From contig JAJYLM010000020.1 of the NCBI GenBank assembly GCA_021787655.1, positions 1 through 20,516 of the forward strand: DNA of 20,516 nt, read 5' to 3'. Below are positions 6,490 through 12,718 of this stretch, piece after piece. The position numbers and the translations under genes are program-made. The notes under the pieces are model-generated. The model saw only the letters and a program-made list of their open reading frames with translations. It ran no database searches and was not told the DNA's origin. Source of the DNA: a bacterium. Lineage in GTDB: Bacteria > JAMCPX01. The stretch's first letter is position 1, and each line of letters begins with the position of its first letter.

Positions 6490-7464
6490 ATGATGCTGTT
6501 AAAATTTATCATAAAACGCCTGGTCATGATGATACCGGTAATGCTGGGCATCACGTTTATTTCTTTCGTCATCATCTCCCTTGCACCCGGAAACATCCTT
6601 ACGTCCCTGAAGATGAATCCCTACATTTCGCAGCAAACGATCTCCATGATGGAGCAGGCGTACGGACTGAACAAGCCCCTGATCGTGCGGTACGGGCTGT
6701 GGCTGTGGCAGGTGCTCCACCTGAACCTCGGGACCAGCATCTACTATCATGCCCCGGTCCTGTCCCTCATCCTTTCACGGGCGATGAATACGCTCATCCT
6801 TTCACTCTCTGCAATCGTCGTCTCGTGGCTCCTCGCCCTGCCGTTCGGCATCATGTCCGGCATGCGGGAGCAGAGCCTGTTCGATAGGACAGCAGGCGTC
6901 CTGAACTACATCGGCATATCGATCCCGTCGTTCTTCCTCGCATTCATCATGCTTCTCGTTGCAGCAAAAACCGGCGTGCTTCCGACCGGCGGGACAACGA
7001 GCCCGTTGTACGGCCTGCTCAGCCCTGCGGACAAGGTGTATGACCGGTTCATCCACCTCATCATGCCGGTGACGGCGCTCGCCGTTCCGCAGATCGCCTC
7101 CTATGCCCGGCTGATACGGGTGAACATCATCGAGGTCAAACGCAGCGAGTTTGTAACCGCTGCACGAGCACGCGGGGTCGCAAACAGCAGGGTGGTCTCC
7201 CTGCACATATTGAAGAACGCACTCAATCCCTTCATCACGCTCGCGGGCTATGATTTTGCCGGTCTGCTCGGCGGTGCAGCGCTCGTCGAAACAATCCTCA
7301 ACCTGCAGGGCCTGGGGACCCTCCTGCTGAAGGCGGTCATGTCCATGGACGTTTTTCTGATCATGGGAGACGTTCTGATCGGTGCGGGCATGCTGCTGCT
7401 GGGCAATCTGATCGCGGACATCGCCCTCATGACCATCGATCCGAGGATCAAGGCCCAGACGTAG
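6490..7464 (+). CDS. ABC transporter permease, DppB/OppB family
   Basis: The 324-aa inner-membrane protein belongs to the peptide/nickel/opine (Dpp/Opp) permease family. It starts MMLLKFIIKRLVMMIPVMLGITFISF, the usual first transmembrane helix. Further helices lie near 100-122, 138-160, 186-206, 250-270 and 290-315. The cytoplasmic EAA loop that docks the ATPase is at about 220-247 (EFVTAARARGVANSR, then LKNALNP). It ends in the typical IDPRIK. ATG 6490 is used, with 6493 as an equal alternative; no clear Shine-Dalgarno site precedes either. The partner permease starts 8 bases after its stop. No binding-protein or ATPase gene is adjacent, so the substrate cannot be inferred. Confidence 0.94.
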   Translation: MMLLKFIIKRLVMMIPVMLGITFISFVIISLAPGNILTSLKMNPYISQQTISMMEQAYGLNKPLIVRYGLWLWQVLHLNLGTSIYYHAPVLSLILSRAMNTLILSLSAIVVSWLLALPFGIMSGMREQSLFDRTAGVLNYIGISIPSFFLAFIMLLVAAKTGVLPTGGTTSPLYGLLSPADKVYDRFIHLIMPVTALAVPQIASYARLIRVNIIEVKRSEFVTAARARGVANSRVVSLHILKNALNPFITLAGYDFAGLLGGAALVETILNLQGLGTLLLKAVMSMDVFLIMGDVLIGAGMLLLGNLIADIALMTIDPRIKAQT

Positions 7465-7472
7465 GGACACAG

Positions 7473-8477
7473 ATGAAGATCAGCAGGAAATCAACCGCAC
7501 TGGCAGCCGGAACGGTCCTTGCACTCTTCTACCTGAGTGCGATCTTCGCGCCCGTCGTTGCGCCCTCCTCGTACCTTACCCAGAACAGGGCATTCCCTGA
7601 CGAACCTCCGACAGCCATCCATATTACGATCCGGCGGGACGGGACCACCGTGCTGACACGGCCGTACATCGGGCGGTACGTCCTTGCGGACATCCACAGC
7701 GAAACCTACAAGGAAATAACAACCACCCGTTACCCGATAGAATTTTTTACCCACGGCAAGCTCCTGTACGTCCGGGGAGCACCGCTCCACCTGCTGGGGA
7801 CCGATGCACTCGGCAGGGACTATTTTTCGCGGCTTGTCTACGGCGGGAGGATCAGCCTGTTCATCGGCCTGATTGGTGCGGGCATAAGCTTCGCTCTCGG
7901 CATCATCATCGGTACGTTCTCCGGATACATCGGGGGTATCGTGGATACCTCGATCATGAGACTCACGGAAATCATGATGTCGCTCCCCACCTTCTACCTG
8001 CTGCTGACACTCGCGGTCATCATACCGCCGGGGGTCGGATCGGGAACGACGTTCCTGCTGATCATCATGATCCTGAGCTTCATCGGGTGGGCCGGGTTCG
8101 CCCGCGTGATCCGGGGCATGGTCCTGAGCCTGAAAGAACGGGACTTCGTCAACGCGTCGAAGGCGTACGGCGACTCTACCTGGGGCATCATCAGAAAACA
8201 GCTCGTGCCGAACCTGATGTCCTACACGATCGTTTCCATCACCTTGTCGATCCCGGGATACATCATCAGCGAGTCTGCTTTGAGCATGCTCGGTCTCGGG
8301 ATCAGGGAGCCCGACGTGAGCTGGGGAAACATGCTCAGCGAAGCCACCAATGTCGAGGCCCTGACCACGAGGCCGTGGATACTCGCATCCGGTGTCTGCA
8401 TCGTGGTAACGATCATCTGTCTGAACATCGTCGGGGACTACCTCAGATCCGCCCTTGACCCGCATGATCGTATTTAA
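7473..8477 (+). CDS. ABC transporter permease, DppC/OppC family
   Basis: The 334-aa partner of the preceding permease carries the family signature GTDALGRDYFSRLVYGGRISL (109-129). Its EAA loop is at about 223-250 (RDFVNASKAYGDSTWGII, then LVPNL), and SALSMLGLGIREPDVSWG (268-285) is typical. One membrane helix is N-terminal (9-31), and several more follow residue 127. Between them, residues 36-105 form an extracytoplasmic segment rich in beta-like stretches (IHITIRRDGTTVLTRPYIG), longer than the minimal DppC loop but of a kind seen in some oligopeptide permeases. The start ATG lies 8 bases after dppB, so the two are co-transcribed. A small hairpin follows the stop. Confidence 0.94.
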   Translation: MKISRKSTALAAGTVLALFYLSAIFAPVVAPSSYLTQNRAFPDEPPTAIHITIRRDGTTVLTRPYIGRYVLADIHSETYKEITTTRYPIEFFTHGKLLYVRGAPLHLLGTDALGRDYFSRLVYGGRISLFIGLIGAGISFALGIIIGTFSGYIGGIVDTSIMRLTEIMMSLPTFYLLLTLAVIIPPGVGSGTTFLLIIMILSFIGWAGFARVIRGMVLSLKERDFVNASKAYGDSTWGIIRKQLVPNLMSYTIVSITLSIPGYIISESALSMLGLGIREPDVSWGNMLSEATNVEALTTRPWILASGVCIVVTIICLNIVGDYLRSALDPHDRI

Positions 8478-8482
8478 GCATC

Positions 8483-8502
8483 TCCGGCAGGTCAGTGCCG
8501 GA
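8483..8502 (+). terminator. Possible weak terminator after the permease pair
   Basis: TCCGGCA (8483-8489) and TGCCGGA (8496-8502) form a perfect 7-bp stem with a six-base loop (ggtcag), six bases after the dppC stop. It is followed by aaatatag, not a T run, so it may be only a 3'-end stabilising hairpin. Confidence 0.4.
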
Positions 8503-8563
8503 AAATATAGTTGCAAATCAAAGAAATATGGTATAGGAAGAAAGTATTCATGTTGTATACTTT

Positions 8564-8593
8564 TTGCACAGCACGCCGAACATAACTTATTAT
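8564..8593 (+). promoter_or_regulatory. Possible promoter for the sensor kinase operon
   Basis: TTGCAC (8564-8569) is separated by 18 bases from TATTAT (8588-8593). If used, transcription would start about at the annotated ATG (8601), implying a leaderless message or initiation at the later in-frame ATG 8637. No good Shine-Dalgarno site lies before 8601, which is consistent with either. The match is modest. Confidence 0.35.
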
Positions 8594-8600
8594 ACCGAGT

Positions 8601-10400
8601 ATGGTAACGAGAGCAGAAGAAGAAAAATACATCACAATGGTTAACCAGATAGGACAGCAGCTCCTTGAGATAACCGATCCGGAGCAGGTCTTTGATGTGT
8701 TTTTGAATGCAGTCATCAGCATCAGCGGGATGGAGATGGCTGCGATCCACGCCTACAACATGAGAACCGGCCGGCTCGAAATCATCAGGAGCAGGGGGGT
8801 CCCCAGGGACATCTACGATCACGTATTCAGCATCCTGCCGTACGAAGGCGTTTCGGGCAAGTCATTTTCCGATTCTGCGATCCTGTTGTACGACAGGGAT
8901 AGCAAGGACAATCCTGCCCTGTCCATGGTCTCCGATAAAATAGGATCTCTGATCGCGATCCCTGTCCAATTCATGGATGTCACCATCGGGGTTCTCGCTA
9001 TTGCAAGCAGGGAAACGGCATCGTTCAAGCAGATCGACAGCGCATTCCTCGAACGGATTACCAGGTACATCGGCGGTATGGTGGAACACGTCCGGCAAAG
9101 CAAGGGGCTGTCACGGAATACAAAAGACAGTTCGTTCAGCAGAACGTTCGTGGAGAACATCATTCAGGACATCCCGAGCGGTGTTATCTATATGGACACC
9201 GCAGGCCGTATCCTGGTCTTCAACCCTGTCATGGAACAGATCACAGGCATCCGCGCCCAGGACATCATCAACAAGCAGGTGGATGAATTTATCAGGAGCA
9301 TCAGACTCTCTGGGTTTGACTACACGGACGTCGTCAAAAATGCGGTCGTCAAAAAGAGGATCAACAGTTTCGGCATCCTCCCGGACGGCAGGGAGATTTA
9401 TTTCGGGTTTACCATTGCGCCGGTCAAAGATGCGCAGAACAAGGTTGAAGGTGTCATCGCGATATTCGCCGATCTCACCCAGATCAAACTGCTGGAAGAA
9501 GAGCAGCGCCGCATGTCCCATCTTGCCATGATCGGGGAGATGTCCGCGCGGCTCGCACACGAGATCAAGAACCCGCTCGCAAGCATTATCATCGGCATTC
9601 AGTTGTTCAAGAAGAGGCACCCCGCAGAAAGCGACTCGAAATACCTCGACATGATTATCTCCGAGATTCAGAGGATAGACGATCTGGTCAAGGACCTTCT
9701 CACCTATTCAAAAACGTCGATACCGCACATGGCACCGGTCGATGTCGCGGAGGTCATCAAGAACGTGCTCAACATCCTGGCACCCCAATTCGAGCATCAC
9801 GGGATACGGGTCCACCTGCAGAAGCACGAGGACGTTCAGACCGGGGTCATTGCCGACGAAGCCGCCATCCATCAGGCCTTCATGAATATCATCAGCAACG
9901 CCATCGACGCCATGCCCCAGGGCGGGACGTTGACCATCAAAACAAGCTACCAGAAGGCGCGGAAACGCGTCATCGTTGAGAACGATATCCGGTACGAGTA
10001 TCCGGAACAGGAATTTTTAAAGGTCGACATACGCGACACCGGCACCGGCATCGATCCCGCATACCTCGACAAGATCTATACGCCGTTTTTTTCGACCAAG
10101 GCACAGGGGACCGGGCTCGGGCTGAGTATCGTGAAGAACATCGTGGAAGAAAATATGGCAAAAATATCCGTGGACAGCATGCCCGGCAAAGGCACGACGT
10201 TCACGCTGCTGTTCGTCAGGGGCCCGCGGAAGAAGTGTTTTGAGGTGATCGCCTGCACGCAGGAAGAGCGGGAACGGTGCGAGGCGTATGTACGGGGAGA
10301 TACCTACCGGTGCTTCAAGTACACTGAGCCGCTGTCCGGCTGCAACCAGACGAAATGCATACATTGCGAAATGTATACGAAAGGCATTATCATACCTTGA
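8601..10400 (+). CDS. Sensor histidine kinase (GAF-PAS-HisKA-HATPase) with a Cys-rich tail
   Basis: The 599-aa protein has no membrane segment and should be a cytoplasmic sensor. Order: GAF domain about 20-165 (ending VGVLAIASRE-like strands and an FLERI helix); PAS domain about 180-295 (IPSGVIYMDTAGRILVFNPVMEQITG); HisKA with H320 in RLAHEIKNPLAS; HATPase with N-box N433 (NIISNAIDAM), DTGTGID (479-485), F-box YTPFFSTK and GTGLGLSIV (503-511). After residue 540 comes a tail with seven Cys: C546, C552, C560, C571, C581, C586, C589. Its CFEVIAC...CEAY pattern recalls the CWE-x3-C...CPAY motif in many Deltaproteobacterial and Nitrospirota signalling proteins, and suggests metal or redox sensing. 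Together with the next gene it forms a two-component system. Start 8601 is the first ATG; 8637 is possible. Confidence 0.94.
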   Translation: MVTRAEEEKYITMVNQIGQQLLEITDPEQVFDVFLNAVISISGMEMAAIHAYNMRTGRLEIIRSRGVPRDIYDHVFSILPYEGVSGKSFSDSAILLYDRDSKDNPALSMVSDKIGSLIAIPVQFMDVTIGVLAIASRETASFKQIDSAFLERITRYIGGMVEHVRQSKGLSRNTKDSSFSRTFVENIIQDIPSGVIYMDTAGRILVFNPVMEQITGIRAQDIINKQVDEFIRSIRLSGFDYTDVVKNAVVKKRINSFGILPDGREIYFGFTIAPVKDAQNKVEGVIAIFADLTQIKLLEEEQRRMSHLAMIGEMSARLAHEIKNPLASIIIGIQLFKKRHPAESDSKYLDMIISEIQRIDDLVKDLLTYSKTSIPHMAPVDVAEVIKNVLNILAPQFEHHGIRVHLQKHEDVQTGVIADEAAIHQAFMNIISNAIDAMPQGGTLTIKTSYQKARKRVIVENDIRYEYPEQEFLKVDIRDTGTGIDPAYLDKIYTPFFSTKAQGTGLGLSIVKNIVEENMAKISVDSMPGKGTTFTLLFVRGPRKKCFEVIACTQEERERCEAYVRGDTYRCFKYTEPLSGCNQTKCIHCEMYTKGIIIP

Positions 10401-11815
10401 ATATCCTGCTCATCGACGACGAGAAAATACTGGTCGGTTTCATTGCCGACGCGCTGAGACTGCAGAAACATACGGTGTTCCAGGCGTATACCGCAGAAGA
10501 AGGACTGGGCATTCTCCAGCGCGAAAACATCGACATCATTTTGCTCGATATCATGCTGCCCGATAAAAACGGCCTCGTGCTCCTGAAAGAAATAAAATCC
10601 ATGGACGAAGCCCACGAGGTCATCATGATAACGGCCCACAGTTCCATCAAGGACTCCATCACCGCCGTCAAGATGGGCGCCGAAGACTATCTCGTGAAAC
10701 CCTTCGAACTGGAAGAACTCGAGATCACCATCAACAGGATCGTCGAAAAGGTGAAACTCAAGCGTGAACTCTCCATCCTGCGCAGCAAGGACGAAGAGAT
10801 CGAACTCAATTACTATATCGGTACATCAAAGAACATCCGCGACGCCTACGCACTCGCCATGCGCGTCGCCCAGGCAGAGCAGGCCATCGTTCTGATCGAA
10901 GGCGAGAGCGGTACGGGAAAAGAACTCCTCGCAAACTTCATCCACCGCGCATCGAAGCGGGCGCGGGGGCCCCTGATAAGCATCAACTGCGCGGCGATAC
11001 CCGAGCAGCTCCTCGAGGAAGAATTCTTCGGCTACGAGCCCGGGGCTTTTACCGATGCAAAGAAACGCAAGAAGGGGCTGCTCGAGCTCGCTGACGGAGG
11101 GTTCGTGTTCCTCGACGAGATCGGCGACCTTTCACCGGTGCTGCAGGCAAAGCTGCTGCGGGTCATCGAGACGAAGAGCTTTATCAGGCTCGGCGGGGAA
11201 AAAGAAATAACCTGCGACATCAGGTTCATCGTCGCAACCAACAAGGACCTGAAAGATCAGGTCACCCGGGGGTTGTTCAGGGACGACCTGTACTACCGGG
11301 TTTCCGTCATGCCCATCAAGCTCCCACCGCTGCGGGAACGGATCGAAGACATCCCCATCCTCGTCAACGAATTCGTCAGATCCCTGGGCAAAGCCATGCA
11401 GAAGAACGTCAAGGGCATCGAGGGTGATGCACTGGAGATGCTGATGACCTACACCTGGCCGGGTAATATCCGGGAGTTGAAAAACGTCATCGAGCGGGCA
11501 CTGATGCTGACGGACAGTGACCACATCGGCAAGGGACAGATCCTGTTACCTCAGGGTTCCGGAAGCAATTACCGGCAGTCCTTCGTCGAAAATGCCGCCC
11601 GGGCGGTCCTGGAATCGAAAGAGCCCCTGTACACGGTCATCAGCCACATCGAGAATGCAGTCATTGTAAAGGCCCTCGAACGGACACAGTGGAACGTGAC
11701 CAAGGCAGCCGAAGAACTCGGCGTATCGCGCAACGTGATCAACTACAAGTTCCGGAAAAAGGAGATCCCCGCTACGCCCGGCAAGAAAGCCGAACTCCCG
11801 GCAAAAAACTCTTGA
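10397..11815 (+). CDS. NtrC-family sigma-54-dependent response regulator
   Basis: The product (472 aa from TTG 10397) has a receiver domain with phospho-acceptor D51 (ILLDIMLPDKNG) and K101; a AAA+ domain with Walker A GESGTGK (169-175), Walker B FVFLDE (236-241) and the arginine region LFRDDLYYRV; and a Fis-type helix-turn-helix at 430-453 (WNVTKAAEELGVSRNVINYKF). The sigma-54 contact loop reads GAFTDA (216-221) rather than the consensus GAFTGA, a known natural variant. TTG 10397 is chosen because the receiver then begins directly (NILLIDDEK) and TTGA overlaps the kinase stop as in coupled genes; the longer frame from ATG 10355 would add 14 residues with no domain value. The cognate sensor is the preceding gene; the targets are unknown. 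Confidence 0.93.
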   Translation: MNILLIDDEKILVGFIADALRLQKHTVFQAYTAEEGLGILQRENIDIILLDIMLPDKNGLVLLKEIKSMDEAHEVIMITAHSSIKDSITAVKMGAEDYLVKPFELEELEITINRIVEKVKLKRELSILRSKDEEIELNYYIGTSKNIRDAYALAMRVAQAEQAIVLIEGESGTGKELLANFIHRASKRARGPLISINCAAIPEQLLEEEFFGYEPGAFTDAKKRKKGLLELADGGFVFLDEIGDLSPVLQAKLLRVIETKSFIRLGGEKEITCDIRFIVATNKDLKDQVTRGLFRDDLYYRVSVMPIKLPPLRERIEDIPILVNEFVRSLGKAMQKNVKGIEGDALEMLMTYTWPGNIRELKNVIERALMLTDSDHIGKGQILLPQGSGSNYRQSFVENAARAVLESKEPLYTVISHIENAVIVKALERTQWNVTKAAEELGVSRNVINYKFRKKEIPATPGKKAELPAKNS

Positions 11816-11827
11816 CATTTTTGTCAA
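11812..11827. promoter_or_regulatory. 16-bp palindrome TTGACA-tttt-TGTCAA (candidate operator)
   Basis: TTGACA (11812-11817) and TGTCAA (11822-11827) are perfect inverted half-sites around tttt. A third TGTCAA stands at 11854-11859, just before the Shine-Dalgarno of the SCP2 gene. The palindrome overlaps the regulator's stop codon. It could be a binding site controlling the SCP2 gene, perhaps by the adjacent regulator, or a weak AT-rich hairpin. Confidence 0.35.
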
Positions 11828-11876
11828 TTCATGGTTTTTCCAGGGTAATCGCCTGTCAAAAAGGAGGAAACGTACC

Positions 11877-12464
11877 ATGAATGGCTATACTGTCCAGGAA
11901 GACATCAGTATTAAAAAGTTTTTCGAGGAGGTTGTCCCGCAGATATTCAGGGATCAGCTGAAGGGCGCTCCTGTGCAAGGCATGGAGGGAGTCGACTTTA
12001 AACTGCAATTCAGGATCACCGGAGACACTGGGGCTACCTACGGTATCGTTGTCAAAAACGGGACCGACCTTCAGGTCATCACCAACGGCATTCCGGATCC
12101 CCAGATTAGTTTCGAACTGAATGAAAAGGACTGGCGCGACTCGATTACCGGCAAAGAAGGTGCGGACGCGGTGATGGGAATGTTCTTCAATCCTGCCATG
12201 CTCAACAAAAACAAATATGATTCACTGCTCGGGGTCAAGGGTGTGCTGAACCTCGTCCTTTCGAGAGATGCCGGCGAACCGTTCAATGCCAGGCTCCAGT
12301 TCAACAATACCAGCCTGCCGGCGAGCACCATCAAGATGAAGGCAGCCGAATACTCCGAAATGCTCAAGGGCAGGATCAACCCGGTCACGGCGTTCATGTC
12401 CGGTAAGCTGAAGATCGGAGGAGACATGGGACTCGCCATGAAACTGCAGATGTTCATAAAATAG
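11877..12464 (+). CDS. SCP2-fold (sterol carrier protein-like) protein
   Basis: This 195-aa soluble protein looks like an SCP2 sterol-transfer domain protein. The central part has the alternating beta pattern of the family: VDFKLQFRITGDTGATYGIVVKNG (about 40-63), then TNGIPDPQISFELNEKDWRDSITGKEGADAVMGMFF. Near the end comes the helix AAEYSEMLKGRINPVTAFMSGKLKIGGDMGLAMKLQMF, the classic SCP2 finish (GKLKIxGDxxLAxKL). Such domains bind lipids or fatty acyl groups; the bacterial role is usually unknown. A near-perfect Shine-Dalgarno AAGGAGG (11861-11867) sits 9 bases before the ATG. It lies 61 bases downstream of the NtrC-type regulator, with a palindrome between, so it may share the transcript or be its target. 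Confidence 0.85.
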   Translation: MNGYTVQEDISIKKFFEEVVPQIFRDQLKGAPVQGMEGVDFKLQFRITGDTGATYGIVVKNGTDLQVITNGIPDPQISFELNEKDWRDSITGKEGADAVMGMFFNPAMLNKNKYDSLLGVKGVLNLVLSRDAGEPFNARLQFNNTSLPASTIKMKAAEYSEMLKGRINPVTAFMSGKLKIGGDMGLAMKLQMFIK

Positions 12465-12478
12465 AAACCGCCCGTCCA

Positions 12479-12541
12479 TTCCGGATCATCACCCGGCACC
12501 CCCGGTGCACGCTGTGCGGGATCAAGACCTGAGTGCCGGAA
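12479..12541. repeat. REP-like inverted-repeat element (possible)
   Basis: TTCCGG (12479-12484) and CCGGAA (12536-12541) bound a 63-base element. Just inside are CCGGCAC (12493-12499) and GTGCCGG (12533-12539), so most of the element can fold back. Its minus-strand translation reads RHSGLDPAQ, the phrase typical of dispersed extragenic palindromes in many GC-rich bacteria. Only one copy is seen here, so calling it a genome repeat is inference. Confidence 0.4.
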
Positions 12542-12573
12542 GAGATTTTTAAACAGAACACCGGGGGTGTTTT
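12497..12573 (+). terminator. Inverted repeat with a possible terminator for the SCP2 gene
   Basis: CACCCCCGGTG (12497-12507) has an exact inverted partner CACCGGGGGTG (12559-12569). The downstream arm can instead fold locally as AACACC-ggg-GGTGTT (12557-12571) followed by TT CC. The two folds compete. A short T tract (12570-12573) makes it a modest terminator for the upstream gene. Confidence 0.4.
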
Positions 12574-12589
12574 CCCGGCTGCGCGCGGA

Positions 12590-12605
12590 TGGTGCAGCCG
12601 TTGCT
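12590..12605 (+). promoter_or_regulatory. Possible sigma-54 promoter upstream of the PmbA-like gene
   Basis: TGGTGC-AGCCG-TTGCT fits the sigma-54 spacing (GG at -24, 10 bases, GC at -12), compared with consensus TGGCAC-N5-TTGCW. The predicted start is near 12616, about 100 bases before the ATG. An NtrC-type regulator lies 0.8 kb upstream. In GC-rich DNA such a match can arise by chance. Confidence 0.3.
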
Positions 12606-12651
12606 ATTGCCGTTTTCTGCCTGTTCCCACGCACACGTTCAAAAAAACATG

Positions 12652-12680
12652 TTGAAACAAACAGCCAAATCGTTTAAAAT
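12652..12680 (+). promoter_or_regulatory. Sigma-70-like promoter for the pmbA-like/PP2C/pyk operon
   Basis: TTGAAA (12652-12657), 17 bases, TAAAAT (12675-12680), each one or two mismatches from consensus. The start would be near 12687, giving a leader of about 32 bases to ATG 12719 but only about 11 to ATG 12698. Confidence 0.55.
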
Positions 12681-12718
12681 AAAATAAGACTTATAAAATG
12701 CCTAATAAAGGAAGCTCC

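Larger units (their letters stand above)
12465..12718. other. Intergenic region with repeats and candidate promoters
   Basis: A 254-base gap with no believable gene. It contains a REP-like inverted-repeat element (12479-12541), a second overlapping pair of 11-bp arms (12497-12569), a hairpin at 12557-12571, a sigma-54-like match (12590-12605) and a sigma-70-like promoter (12652-12680). The frames across it are shadows. Confidence 0.6.

Noticed and set aside
7491..8822. 443-codon minus-strand frame across the dppC-like gene and the sensor kinase start
   Set aside because: It is extremely Asp/Arg/Pro-rich, spans two real genes and has no motif.
11812..11840. TTGACA at 11812 read as a -35 box for the SCP2 gene
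   Set aside because: No acceptable -10 box lies 16-18 bases downstream (tttttc-like region). The palindrome is a better description.
12071..12634. 187-codon minus-strand frame opposite the SCP2 gene
   Set aside because: It is a shadow frame. The RHSGLDP phrase at its start comes from the REP-like repeat, not a protein.
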